Part shown: piece after piece, positions 26,964 through 35,931 of the stretch | How the letters are laid out: each line of letters starts with the position of its first letter | How positions within the stretch are numbered: the first letter of the stretch is position 1 | Assembly (NCBI RefSeq): GCF_013170825.1 | Contig: NZ_CP033365.1 | Location: 6,336,001-6,400,000, forward strand | Source of the DNA: Mesorhizobium sp. NZP2298 | Lineage (GTDB): Bacteria > Pseudomonadota > Alphaproteobacteria > Rhizobiales > Rhizobiaceae | DNA: 64,000 nt | Direction of reading: 5' to 3' | Made by a program: the position numbers and the translations under genes | Notes under the pieces: model-generated | The model's database searches: none | Told to the model about the DNA's origin: nothing | What the model saw: only the letters and a program-made list of their open reading frames with translations

Positions 26964-28535
26964 TCAACCGCCACCATATTCGGCGCGCAGCCGGATCTTG
27001 TCGATCTTGCCGGTGGCCGCCAGGGGCATGCGCGGCAGTCGGTAGATCGCATCTGGAACCCACCACGACGCCACATGCCCTTTCAATGAAGCCAGAAGGG
27101 CTTCGTCGCTGATTGCCTGTGCCTCACGTATCTCGACCAGCAGGATCGGTCGCTCACCCCATTTGGGATCGGGCCGTCCAATCACCGCAGCGAGCCCCAC
27201 CTCAGGGAGGGCGCCGATCACCGCCTCGACCTCGGCCGGGTTGATCCATTCGCCGCCGGATTTGATCAGGTCCTTGACCCGGCCCGTAATCGCGACATTG
27301 CCGCTTTCGTCGATGCGCGCGAGATCGCCTGTCGCAAACCAGCCATTCGCATCACTCGCCTTGTCCTGCTCTCCAAAATAACGTTCAACGACGGCGGCAC
27401 CGCGCACGCGCAACTGGCCTTCAACACCACGCTGCCGAGGCAACGCCTGTCCGTCGGCGTCGGTCAGCAATAGATCGACGCCGATAGCGGGGCGACCCGA
27501 GAGCCCCGCTTGCGATCGCTCGTGAAGCGGCGCCACCGTACCCGAGGGCGAGAGCTCGGTCATTCCCCAGCTCGTCTGCACTTTCACATCAAGGCGGCTT
27601 TCGATCCGCTCCATCAGCGCCGGTGCGATCGGGGCCCCTCCAACGGTGATGCGCTTGAGTGTCGGCATGGATATACCGGTCGCTTCGACATGCTCGACAA
27701 GACCCAGCCAGACGGTCGGGACGCCCACTGCCATCGTCACCTCTTCCTCCACAATCAGGCGCGCCAGGCTGGCGCCGTCCATGGCGCGCCCCGGCAGGAC
27801 CAGCCTTGCGCCCACTGCCGGCACCGCAAATGGAAGGCCCCAGGCGTTGGCATGAAACATCGGCACGACGGCAAGAACGCTGTCGGCGCTTGAGATGGCC
27901 ATCACATCGGCCTGCAACAGCCGCAGCGTGTGCAAAAAGCTCGAGCGATGGGTGTAGGTGACCCCCTTGGGGGCACCCGTCGTGCCCGAAGTGAAGCAAA
28001 GTCCGCAAGGAGACGTCTCGTCGAAATCACCCCAGCCTGCCTCGCCCTGCGATCGGGCGATGAGCAGGTCGAGCGAGTAGAGCGGCGGTTCGACGACGCT
28101 TGCCCCGTCGATCACCCAGATTCGCTCGATGTCCGTCGCGGCGGCGACTATCTCGGCGGCAAGCGGCAGGAGATCCGCACTGACGACGAGGATTCGCGCT
28201 TTGGACAAGCCCGCCATGGCAGCGAGTTGCGCGCCGGTCAGCCGCGGGTTGAGTGTATGGCAGACGGCACCCATGCCCATGCAGGCGTACCAGACCTCGA
28301 CATGAGTTTGGGTGTTCCAGGCGAGAGTGGCGATCCGGTCCCCAACACGTATGCCGAAGCTCCGCAGGACCGCCGAGATACGCATGCTGCGATCCCTCAA
28401 TGCGAGGTATCCAATTCGATCGGATTTGCCGTCCGCGCGTCCGGTTACCACCTCCGCTTGAGGATGCCATTTGGCGGCGTGCTCGAGAAACTTCTCGAGC
28501 GTCAAGGCGAAAGGCTGGACAGTGCCGTCCATCAT
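26964..28535 (-). CDS. Acyl-CoA ligase (AMP-forming)
   Basis: Cytoplasmic adenylate-forming enzyme of 523 aa activating a carboxylic acid to its CoA thioester. The P-loop is FTSGTTGAPKGVTYTHRS, core motif WGMTELSPSG, then GWFATGDLARIDESGNVAITGRVKDLIKSGGEWI and the catalytic lysine in PLAATGKIDKIRLR. Most like medium-chain fatty-acid ligases (AlkK type). The ATG pair at 28535/28532 follows GAGG; a long upstream open frame has no relation to the family. A 152-base gap before it carries a TetR-operator-like sequence, so it may have its own promoter. Confidence 0.92.
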   Translation of the reverse strand: MMDGTVQPFALTLEKFLEHAAKWHPQAEVVTGRADGKSDRIGYLALRDRSMRISAVLRSFGIRVGDRIATLAWNTQTHVEVWYACMGMGAVCHTLNPRLTGAQLAAMAGLSKARILVVSADLLPLAAEIVAAATDIERIWVIDGASVVEPPLYSLDLLIARSQGEAGWGDFDETSPCGLCFTSGTTGAPKGVTYTHRSSFLHTLRLLQADVMAISSADSVLAVVPMFHANAWGLPFAVPAVGARLVLPGRAMDGASLARLIVEEEVTMAVGVPTVWLGLVEHVEATGISMPTLKRITVGGAPIAPALMERIESRLDVKVQTSWGMTELSPSGTVAPLHERSQAGLSGRPAIGVDLLLTDADGQALPRQRGVEGQLRVRGAAVVERYFGEQDKASDANGWFATGDLARIDESGNVAITGRVKDLIKSGGEWINPAEVEAVIGALPEVGLAAVIGRPDPKWGERPILLVEIREAQAISDEALLASLKGHVASWWVPDAIYRLPRMPLAATGKIDKIRLRAEYGGG

Positions 28536-28603
28536 GATTGCCTCGCCTGGCGGCCGGCCACGACGATCTGCTTGGGCCTGCGTTCTACACATCCGAGGCC
28601 AAA

Positions 28604-28628
28604 ATTCACTATCGTGCCAGTTAGTAAC
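28604..28628. promoter_or_regulatory. Third TetR-operator-like site, upstream of acyl-CoA ligase
   Basis: AATTCACTATC (28603-28613) is identical over 11 bases to one arm of the site upstream of tetR; the opposite arm TTAGTAAC (28621-28628) is a poorer match and its spacing is four bases longer. It lies 70-90 bases before the ligase ATG. Confidence 0.4.
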
Positions 28629-28687
28629 ATGCATTGACCTGTCAAATGGACGTCCTGCTGTACCGCGTTCACGAGAGCGCGGCAGGT

Positions 28688-30184
28688 TCAGTGAATCGCA
28701 GCATTGAGAATGCTGGCGGCGGTCGCCTCGGCGCGCGAGAATTCGGCGGCAATCGTGCCGCTCTTGGCGACCAGGATCCGGTCGCAGGTCTCCAGAATTT
28801 CCGGCAAATAAGACGATATCAAAATGACGCCGGCACCGCTGTCGGCAAAACTGCGGATGATCTGGCGTATCTCGGCAATTGCTCCGACATCGACGCCGCG
28901 CGTCGGCTCGTCGAAGATGACCAGCCGCGGCTTCTGAATGAGCGACTTGGCTATAACCACCTTCTGCTGGTTGCCGCCGGACAGGTACAGGACCGGTCGT
29001 TCGACGCCGATGCTGCGGATCGACAGCCTGTCCACCCATTCGCGCGCCAGGGCTCGCATCTTTGCGCGTGGTGCGAGCAAGCGACGGCCTCCGAACTTGG
29101 CCAGCCAGCCAAGGCCGATGTTTTCCGCCACACTCAACGTGTCGAAGAAGCCGTCGAGCTTGCGGTCTTCACTGATGTAAGCGATGCCGTCGGCCACCGC
29201 CTGGGCCGGTAGGCCGTAGCGGACCTCGCGGCCGTCGAGCCAGATACGGCCGCCGCCGAAATTGCGCTTTGTGTGTCCCATGATGACCTTGGCGACCTCA
29301 CTCCTGCCCGAGCCGATCAAGCCGGCCAGGCCGGTGATTTCTCCGGGGAAGATCGAGAAGGACATGTTGTTGACCATGCTGCCCATGCGGATGTTTTCCA
29401 CGCGCAGCACCGGCAGGGCGGAGCGCGGCGGGCGCTTGCCCGCTGGGAGCCTGTCCTGCTCGTTCAATTCATCGCCGATCATGTGATGGATCAACGTGTT
29501 GCGATTGAAATTCGCGGCAGGCCCCGTGGTCATCATGCGTCCGTTTCGCAAAACCGAGATTCGATCCGCATAGCTCAGGGCCTCCTCCAGGGCATGCGAT
29601 ATGAAAACAATCGCCACACCGTCTCGCTGAAGCGACTTCATCAGATCGAAGAGATGATCTGTTTCCTCCGGGGTCAGGGCCGCCGTGGGTTCGTCAAGGA
29701 TGATGACCCTCGCCTTGTTCAGCACTGCGCGGGCGATCTCGACCATTTGCCGTTTGGCGGCGGAGAGCGTACCTGCAAGCTGCGCGGGCTCGACCTTGAA
29801 GTTCAGCCGCTGCAGAACTTGCCGGGCAGCACCGCGCACCCGCCGCACCGAGTTGAACATGCGCTCGCGGCCAAGGAAGATGTTCTGGGCGACGGTGAGT
29901 TGCGGCACCAGGCTGGTCTCCTGGTAGACCATTGAAATCCCCTGCCCGCTCGCATCCCTGGGTGAAGAGAAAACCACCGGCTGGCCATCGATCCTGAGAA
30001 TGCCCTCGGATGGCGAGATCACGCCGGCGATCAGCTTGCATAGCGTCGATTTTCCAGCGCCGTTCTCTCCGACCAGGGCGTGGATCTCGCCCGCCATCAA
30101 ATCAAAGCTCGCATCGGCAAGCGCGGCTGTGTTGCCATACGTCTTCGTGACATTCTCGAGGCTGACGATGGGCTGGGCTGTCAT
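28688..30184 (-). CDS. ABC transporter ATP-binding protein, RbsA-like (double domain)
   Basis: Cytoplasmic ATPase of 498 aa with two nucleotide-binding domains for a ribose-type importer. Domain 1: GENGAGKST, LSAAKRQMVEIARAVL, VIILDEPTAALTPEE. Domain 2: Walker A is GLIGSGRSEV, lacking the lysine as is usual for this family, with LSGGNQQKVVIAKSL and LVIFDEPTRGVDVGA. Its ATG overlaps the stop of the propeller protein gene at 30181. It is the last importer gene before the lipid-type enzymes. Confidence 0.93.
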   Translation of the reverse strand: MTAQPIVSLENVTKTYGNTAALADASFDLMAGEIHALVGENGAGKSTLCKLIAGVISPSEGILRIDGQPVVFSSPRDASGQGISMVYQETSLVPQLTVAQNIFLGRERMFNSVRRVRGAARQVLQRLNFKVEPAQLAGTLSAAKRQMVEIARAVLNKARVIILDEPTAALTPEETDHLFDLMKSLQRDGVAIVFISHALEEALSYADRISVLRNGRMMTTGPAANFNRNTLIHHMIGDELNEQDRLPAGKRPPRSALPVLRVENIRMGSMVNNMSFSIFPGEITGLAGLIGSGRSEVAKVIMGHTKRNFGGGRIWLDGREVRYGLPAQAVADGIAYISEDRKLDGFFDTLSVAENIGLGWLAKFGGRRLLAPRAKMRALAREWVDRLSIRSIGVERPVLYLSGGNQQKVVIAKSLIQKPRLVIFDEPTRGVDVGAIAEIRQIIRSFADSGAGVILISSYLPEILETCDRILVAKSGTIAAEFSRAEATAASILNAAIH

Positions 30185-31221
30185 GGCACGCTCCCAGAAC
30201 CGAGGTTGAGGATTTCGCTGCTAGCCCGGCTGACGGCAATCAGGTCCCCGTTCCACGAACAGACATCGCAGATCGCATGGCGCCTTCCGTTGGCGCGCGA
30301 ATGCGCGCAGGCGATCGGCATCAGGGCCTCGTCCAGTTCGATCAGCAGCCCATATGAAAATGAAGGCGCCCAGGGTTTTACATCACCGAAGAGCCGAGCC
30401 GCCCCCAGTTCGATTGGGAAGTCGTGGCTGATTTCCGGCGTGGCACGCGGCGAGATCCAGTAGCGCGGATCAAGATTGGTCTTCATATCCGAAACGAACA
30501 CCGGCTCCGTCTTCAGGAATTCGATCAAGGGATCGCGCCTCGACAGGCAGGCCATCGCGTATCCGGTGCCGGTCTTGCGGATGCGTCCGAGATAGCCGGG
30601 ATAGCCAGACTGGAGAGTGCGGCCTGAAAGATCGACGATGCAGGCACGGTCGAGTTGGGAGATGATGAGACCGCCGGCGAAGTCTGGGGTGATGCCCATC
30701 GGGCAATGCAATGCTCGCGCAACGATGCGCGGCTCCTTGAAGCGGCCCACCACCACCACCTTCCCGCGAGGCACTTCATCCCATGGCGCGATGGACAACA
30801 CGTTTTGATCGTCGCGGTAGCCATTGTCGACGACAGCGATCTCGTCGCTGGACAGGAAGGCGCAATCGCTCACAGAGACGAGATCTGGCGGCGTGGACCA
30901 GCCGTCGACCGCCTGCCCGCTCTGGTCGATGACCGCGATGGAACCACCTTGCAGACCGACCGCCACAAGGCCGTCGGCGCTGCACGACAGGGCGGACACG
31001 GGTTGGTCGAACCGCGCCCAGGCTTCCGGTGCTTCGCGCCATCGGTGCAGGCGGAATATCTGGCCGCCGGAACTGAACAGCAGGTGGCCTTCGGCTGATA
31101 CGGATAATGCTTCCGGCTTCTTCACAGGGATGGCCTCCGCGTCGTCCAGCCGGTTGTTGGGGCCAAGGACCCCTTCCAGCGTCATTCCGGGAGTCTCCTT
31201 GGCCTTGCGTGCGAAGAGCAT
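30181..31221 (-). CDS. Beta-propeller protein, SMP-30/strictosidine-synthase-like
   Basis: Protein of 346 aa without signal peptide or membrane helix. Repeated beta-strand turns (EALSVSAEGHLLFSSGG, ALSCSADGLVAVGLQGG, DCAFLSSDEIAVVDNGYR, PMGITPDFAGGLIISQLD) suggest a six-bladed propeller of the gluconolactonase/strictosidine synthase superfamily, but catalytic metal ligands cannot be assigned with confidence. The ATG at 31221 overlaps the stop of the fusion permease (TGATG) with GGAGGG upstream. Being encoded between two importer genes suggests a cytoplasmic lactonase or sugar-lactone-binding partner. It could also be non-enzymatic. Confidence 0.7.
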   Translation of the reverse strand: MLFARKAKETPGMTLEGVLGPNNRLDDAEAIPVKKPEALSVSAEGHLLFSSGGQIFRLHRWREAPEAWARFDQPVSALSCSADGLVAVGLQGGSIAVIDQSGQAVDGWSTPPDLVSVSDCAFLSSDEIAVVDNGYRDDQNVLSIAPWDEVPRGKVVVVGRFKEPRIVARALHCPMGITPDFAGGLIISQLDRACIVDLSGRTLQSGYPGYLGRIRKTGTGYAMACLSRRDPLIEFLKTEPVFVSDMKTNLDPRYWISPRATPEISHDFPIELGAARLFGDVKPWAPSFSYGLLIELDEALMPIACAHSRANGRRHAICDVCSWNGDLIAVSRASSEILNLGSGSVP

Positions 31222-33356
31222 CAGCGGTCCCTCCCCCAATAGCTCGCAGGCCCGGTCCACCGTGCGTTGGCGCCTTCTAGGGCGAGCCGACCGATCTTGT
31301 CGTTGGTCACACCGCCGAGGAACAGCGAGCCTTCGTGCTCACGCATCGATGTGATCATGTAGAGAGGTCCATCGGGAGCATCCCACAGTGCATCCACTAT
31401 CTTGCCAAGCCCGTCTATCTTGAGCACGCCTCCGATATTGAGGTTGCCGAAGAGCCAGTTTGTCGGTGGCACGCGCCTTGTCATGCGCCGTCGCAGGCCC
31501 GGGTGTTTCAGCACCCGGTCGAAGAGCGGATTGCGCATCCCGGCCAGCGCCACCCAGTAGCCGCCATCCGACGCCCGGTTGATGTTGTCGGGATAACCCG
31601 GCAGACCTTTGAGGAAGATGCGTGGCCCATCCGACAACTTGGCGAGATCGAAGATCAGGATCGAGCAGTTCCACGTACTGGCGACCAGCAGGTGCTTGCC
31701 GTCATGTGTCAGGCACACACCGTTTGGAAACACCAGATTGTCGCAGATGGTCCGGGTTTTCCCGGATTTCGGGTCATGACTGAGGAGACGGCCGTTGGGC
31801 CGCCCTTCAAGAAGGTCCATTCCCCAGTTTTCAATGTCGTAGCGCTTCGTTGCGTCTGTGAAATAGATCGTGCCATCGGGCCCTATGTCCAGGTCGTCGG
31901 CCATACGGATTGCGGTGTCGTCCTGGACACTGAAGAGGCTGCGTGACGTCTCGTCCGTCAACAGTTCGACGTGGCCTGCCATGGTGACGCGGATCAGCCC
32001 CATTCCGGCAACGCAGGTGACGATCCGCCCTTCACGGTCAAAGGCCAGCCCAAGTGGGCGCCCACCGATCTTGGCCAGCACGCTTACATCCGAATAGGTC
32101 GGCGCGGCGATTTTCAGGATGCAGCCATTGCGGTTGCCGCAGTAGAGGTTGCCTTCAGCGTCGAGAATAACATCCTCGGGTCCGTCAACGCGCCCGGACG
32201 CCAGGATTTTCGCGCCCTTCAGCCGCGGAACTGTCTCATCCGGCATCAATCCGCGCATGCCCTCGACGGGCCCGGCATCGAGCACGATGGGATCGAGGTA
32301 GCTTGAGGCCAGCAAGCGGTGCCGGTTCTTGCGGAATCGGACATCGATCGTCAGGATCACGATGATGATGGCGCCCATGCAGAACTGGACGAAGTCGCCA
32401 CGGAAGCCTGCATTGATCATGGCGTTGTTCAGGAGGTAGATCGTCGTGAAGCCGATGAGCACGGTCACGGGCGAACCCTTGCCGGGAACGAAGCCGCCAA
32501 GGCCGACCACGAGGGCCGTCAGCGCGAAAAACTCCATGCCGATGCCGGTGTCGGCGACGCTGATGCTGTTTTGACGTGCCGCAAACAGAAAGCCGGCCAG
32601 ACCGACGATAAGTCCCGCCAACAGGTAGGCCAGGAAAATGGTCGTCCTGACAGGGATGCCGCCATGGCGCGCCGCCTTGCGATTCCCGCCGACCGCGAGG
32701 ATATGCCAGCCGAAGCGAAGCTGGCGAAACATAACGAACACCAGCGCCGCCACGGCGATCAGGCACCAGGCTCCGATTGGGACGGCCAGGAACTTCTCGA
32801 AGCCAATCCAGTCCCAAAGGTCATCGGTGCGGCTGCTCGTCGATATTTCCACGAGTTCAGCCTGAGCGGCGAGCGCAAACAATGCCCTGACGGTGATCAT
32901 GGTCCCGAGCGTCGTCAACAACGCGCCACAGCCGAGCAGGCCGGCGACGATGCCATTCGTCATGCCGACCGCGGCGCCGGCCGCAAGCGTGAGCACCAAC
33001 ACGGCAGGAACCGGCAGGTTGAGAATGTGAAAGCAATAGAGCGCGACGAAGGCCGACATGGCGAAGTTCGAGCCGACCGAGAGATCGATGCCGCCAACCG
33101 CGACGACAATCAGAAGCGCCAGGACGACGAGCCCGCCATCGGCGGCGTATTGCGCGAGATTCTGCAGGTTGGCCGGCGAGAAATAGCCGTCCGTCGTCAG
33201 TGCGATGCCGATCAGCACGCACAGCAGGGCCAGGAACGGAATTGTGCTCTCGATCCATCCCTTGGCGAGGATGTCCGCCAGAATGCGCCGCGGCGACACC
33301 ACGAACAGGGGTACGTGTTGCCTTGGCAGGCTGGCGAAGTCGATTTCAGCGGGCAT
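31221..33356 (-). CDS. Fusion: RbsC-like ABC permease + strictosidine-synthase/SMP-30-like propeller
   Basis: Single chain of 711 aa. Residues about 35-335 form an RbsC-like permease: multiple helices, GGIDLSVGSNFAMSAF, GGNRKAARHGGIPV, and ALVVGLGGFVPGKGSPVTVL. From about 375 the protein is a soluble propeller with strictosidine-synthase/APMAP-like motifs: GPEDVILDAEGNLYCG, DDLDIGPDGTIYFTDATKRYD, GRLLSHDPKSGKT, LVFPNGVCLTHDGKHLLVAS and GYPDNINRASDGGYWVALAG. No stop or frameshift separates the halves. If topology follows other permeases of this class, the propeller faces the cytoplasm at the pore exit, where it could hydrolyse a lactone or ester as it enters. Confidence 0.88.
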   Translation of the reverse strand: MPAEIDFASLPRQHVPLFVVSPRRILADILAKGWIESTIPFLALLCVLIGIALTTDGYFSPANLQNLAQYAADGGLVVLALLIVVAVGGIDLSVGSNFAMSAFVALYCFHILNLPVPAVLVLTLAAGAAVGMTNGIVAGLLGCGALLTTLGTMITVRALFALAAQAELVEISTSSRTDDLWDWIGFEKFLAVPIGAWCLIAVAALVFVMFRQLRFGWHILAVGGNRKAARHGGIPVRTTIFLAYLLAGLIVGLAGFLFAARQNSISVADTGIGMEFFALTALVVGLGGFVPGKGSPVTVLIGFTTIYLLNNAMINAGFRGDFVQFCMGAIIIVILTIDVRFRKNRHRLLASSYLDPIVLDAGPVEGMRGLMPDETVPRLKGAKILASGRVDGPEDVILDAEGNLYCGNRNGCILKIAAPTYSDVSVLAKIGGRPLGLAFDREGRIVTCVAGMGLIRVTMAGHVELLTDETSRSLFSVQDDTAIRMADDLDIGPDGTIYFTDATKRYDIENWGMDLLEGRPNGRLLSHDPKSGKTRTICDNLVFPNGVCLTHDGKHLLVASTWNCSILIFDLAKLSDGPRIFLKGLPGYPDNINRASDGGYWVALAGMRNPLFDRVLKHPGLRRRMTRRVPPTNWLFGNLNIGGVLKIDGLGKIVDALWDAPDGPLYMITSMREHEGSLFLGGVTNDKIGRLALEGANARWTGPASYWGRDR

Positions 33357-33380
33357 GGCGCGTTCCAGGCGATGGAAAAG

Positions 33381-33400
33381 GCGGGGCTGGAGAGCCCCGC
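33381..33400. repeat. Hairpin behind the ribose-type binding-protein gene
   Basis: Perfect 8-bp stem GCGGGGCT/AGCCCCGC with GGAG loop, between the binding-protein stop (33432) and the fusion permease ATG (33356). No U-run follows. Likely an mRNA stabiliser or attenuator favouring binding-protein expression. Confidence 0.65.
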
Positions 33401-33431
33401 GGAGTCCGTTATGTCAGCGACTGGCCGTCGC

Positions 33432-34421
33432 TCACATTTTCCAGCACAGGCTGGCATCGTATGTGGGGCCCCCCTTGATGATCTTGAGGGGTGAATCCAC
33501 CGTCAGCATGGACCCGTCCGCGGCGGTGGCTCCCTGCAGCAGCAGGTCGATCACCGTGGCCGCATCGCGGCCTTGCCCATCGGCGTCGTAGCTCCACACC
33601 CGGTCGAGAATCTTGTCCTCCACCGCCTTGCAGGTGACGTTGTCGCCACCGCCCGTTGCGTAGACCAGCACCTTGTCCTCAAGCCCAGCGTCCTTGACGG
33701 CATGGCCGGCGCCCATCGTATGAACATCCCAGTGGCCGAAGATGGCGCAGAGGTCCGGATGCTGTTGCAGCACGGTTGCCGTGATCTGGCGCGCCTTCTC
33801 TGGCTCCCAGTCGGACGCCTGGTTGGAGACAACCTGGATCTCGGGGTGATCCTTGAACACCTTGAAGGCCGCATCATTCATCATGACGCTGTCGGCCGCG
33901 GTCAACTGGCCGGGGATGATGGCCACCTTGCCCGACTTGCCGCTGCCTGCGCCGCACTCCTTGACGATGTCCTCCGCGACGTCGTGGCCAATGCGGGTCC
34001 AGTTGGCGCCGACGAATGCGGAAGACGGCTGGTTGGACTGCAGGTTGAGCTGCAGGACCTTGATGCCCGCGGCCTCGGCCTGCTTGATCTGGCGGGCCAG
34101 CAACTGAACCGTCGGATTGTGAACGACCAGAACATCAGGCTTTTCACTGATCGCCTTGGCCAGAAGTTCGGCCATTGCGCCGCTGTTGAAGGCGGGATCG
34201 CGGATCTCGAGGGTGTAGCCATGCAACGCCGCGTCCTCCTTCATGCGGCGCGCCCACCCTTCGGTCAGCGAAATACCCATGGCGATCGGTATGAAGATCA
34301 CCTTCTTGCCGGCGAGGTCGGTGCCCGCCGAGGTCGATCCGGTTGAACCCATCGCCGCGGTCGCCGCGATCAGAAAAGCCATAGCTGCGGTTCGAACGCG
34401 ATTTCCAATTCTATAGACCAT
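33432..34421 (-). CDS. Periplasmic substrate-binding protein, RbsB-like
   Basis: Type I periplasmic binding protein of 329 aa. Sec signal (about residues 10-30, TAAMAFLIAATAAMGS), first-lobe segment KVIFIPIAMGISLTEGWARRMKEDA, then VLVVHNPTVQLLARQIKQAEAAGIKVLQLN and IFGHWDVHTMGAGHAVKDAG in the second lobe. Thirty bases downstream of the 335-aa permease gene. It feeds the two RbsC-like permeases of module C; sugar, cyclitol or lactone ligands are all possible. Confidence 0.92.
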   Translation of the reverse strand: MVYRIGNRVRTAAMAFLIAATAAMGSTGSTSAGTDLAGKKVIFIPIAMGISLTEGWARRMKEDAALHGYTLEIRDPAFNSGAMAELLAKAISEKPDVLVVHNPTVQLLARQIKQAEAAGIKVLQLNLQSNQPSSAFVGANWTRIGHDVAEDIVKECGAGSGKSGKVAIIPGQLTAADSVMMNDAAFKVFKDHPEIQVVSNQASDWEPEKARQITATVLQQHPDLCAIFGHWDVHTMGAGHAVKDAGLEDKVLVYATGGGDNVTCKAVEDKILDRVWSYDADGQGRDAATVIDLLLQGATAADGSMLTVDSPLKIIKGGPTYDASLCWKM

Positions 34422-34450
34422 GTTCTCCTCCTTTGTTTGATTATCAGTCT

Positions 34451-35458
34451 CTAAAGATCGCCAACGGTGTCCGTTTCGGTGTCCCTGGGGTTCAGATAAT
34501 TGTCGATGACGATCGCAAGGATCAGGACCAGCCCCCTCAGGGCATCCTGCATCTGCGTGGTGAAGTTCATGAGCGTCATCCCATTGCGCAGTATGGCGAT
34601 GAGCGCCGCCCCGACCAGGATGTTCCTGAGGCCGCCACGGCCGCCCCGAAGCGGTATGCCTCCGAGGACCACGACGAGGATCACATCAAACAGCAGCGTC
34701 CCGTTCGAAACAGTCCGGAAGTCAACCGCACCGCTGGCCGCCGAGGTGACAAGACCGGCCAGAAGTGCGGTGACCGCGGCATAGACGTACACCACCACGG
34801 TGGTCGTTCTCACCGGCAGGCCGGTCAGGCGGGCAGCCTGATAATTGTCGCCCATGGCATAGATGATGCGCCCGGCGGTCGAATAGCTCAGCAGCAGCCA
34901 GGTCGCAAAAAGGGTGGCAACCATGAGCGCGACCGGAACCGTCACGCCGGGCAGGATGTTTGCCGACAGGAACATTACCGCAGGATTCGATTTCGGCAGC
35001 AGCAGGATGAATTCGCCACGCAGTATCGCGAACCGAAACAGGCCGGTGATGAACATGGCCGACGCCAAAGTGGCCAGCATCGCAGGAATGCCCACATAGG
35101 CGATTAGAAAGGCGTTCACGAATCCGACCAGGACCATGGCGGCGACCGCCACCAGCAATGCCAGCGAGGCCGGGCTGCCGCCGGTAACCAGGATGCTGAA
35201 AATGGTTGCCCCCGCCACCATCTGGGCGATCAGGGACAGATCCAAGCCCCTCGATATGATCACGACGGCCATGCCGCAGCTCAGCATGACAAGGGAAGTG
35301 GAATTGGACAGGATGACCAGCAGGTTTCCGGAAGTCGCAAATCCATCGATGAAGAGAGCGAACAAGACCGCCAGGGCAAAGGTCACGACGAGCACGACGC
35401 GCTCGAGCATGCCGACCTCACGCCTGCCCGTCATTTTCCCCAGCACGGTCTCAGTCAT
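34451..35458 (-). CDS. ABC transporter permease, RbsC-like
   Basis: Inner-membrane permease of 335 aa, first structural importer gene of module C. Family motifs SRGLDLSLIAQMVAGATIF, GDNYQAARLTGLPVRTT and VNGTLLFDVILVVVLGG-like segments are present; it should pair with the permease half of the downstream fusion. The ATG overlaps the stop of a 54-codon leader frame (ATGA), so its translation may depend on that leader. Confidence 0.92.
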   Translation of the reverse strand: MTETVLGKMTGRREVGMLERVVLVVTFALAVLFALFIDGFATSGNLLVILSNSTSLVMLSCGMAVVIISRGLDLSLIAQMVAGATIFSILVTGGSPASLALLVAVAAMVLVGFVNAFLIAYVGIPAMLATLASAMFITGLFRFAILRGEFILLLPKSNPAVMFLSANILPGVTVPVALMVATLFATWLLLSYSTAGRIIYAMGDNYQAARLTGLPVRTTTVVVYVYAAVTALLAGLVTSAASGAVDFRTVSNGTLLFDVILVVVLGGIPLRGGRGGLRNILVGAALIAILRNGMTLMNFTTQMQDALRGLVLILAIVIDNYLNPRDTETDTVGDL

Positions 35459-35619
35459 GGCAGGCGCCGTCCGAGCCGATCGTATCGACGGCTTCGCGCG
35501 CGCCGGCCGGCCATCGGAAGGCTCCTCGACGGCCTTTCAAGCGAGACCCAACGGTTGCGTGGGGGTGCATCGCGCAGCCCACCACCGGTCAAGCCCGCAA
35601 TCCCTGCCTTGCGTTGCAT
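35455..35619 (-). CDS. Possible 54-aa leader peptide with strong ribosome site
   Basis: ATG at 35619 is preceded by GGGAGGAGAGGAC, the strongest Shine-Dalgarno in this module. The frame runs 54 codons (begins MQRKAGIAGLTGGG, then arginine-rich) and its TGA overlaps the permease ATG. The peptide matches no family I know and is basic enough to be a chance frame. A leader that loads ribosomes onto the permease message, or a decayed N-terminal gene fragment, are the two readings. Confidence 0.35.
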   Translation of the reverse strand: MQRKAGIAGLTGGGLRDAPPRNRWVSLERPSRSLPMAGRRARSRRYDRLGRRLP

Positions 35620-35931
35620 GTCCTCTCCTCCCGGGCGAAGCTGTAGCAAGAATTACATTCACTAACAAGATAGCGAATGTTATTTGACGCAAGAATGATC
35701 CGCCTGCCGGCAACGCAGGCGTCGGACGGCCTCGACCGGCCGCCCGCCAGGCGGCCATGGCGATTTTCAGGATGATCTCAAGGTGAGAAGTCGGCCGCCG
35801 GCAGCATATCGCTTGGGATCGGGTTCCCGACAGGAACTTGACCGGAGATGGCGGTCACGGACACCGGTCTTGGTCCGGGATTTTGCCGAGACTGCGCCCG
35901 CCAGAGTGGCTTCGTACGAGGCAATGGCGGG
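35620..35931. other. Gap between tetR stop and importer leader
   Basis: About 310 bases holding the importer promoter region and the operator-like site at 35655-35680. No gene is supported in it. A possible minus-strand promoter is TTGTTA overlapping the operator followed after 17 bp by TACAGC, which is weak. Confidence 0.4.
35655..35680. promoter_or_regulatory. TetR-operator-like site upstream of module C importer
   Basis: Inverted repeat with arms ACATTC/GAATGT, extended inwards by CTA/TAG, over 26 bases. Its core matches the site at 36795-36814 at most positions (TTCACT..C.AGATAG.GAAT). It sits just upstream of the leader frame and permease gene. Confidence 0.65.

Noticed and set aside
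28536..29039. N-terminal extension of the acyl-CoA ligase
   Set aside because: The upstream part is the ATPase gene read out of frame and shows no adenylate-enzyme features; ATG at 28535 has a ribosome site.
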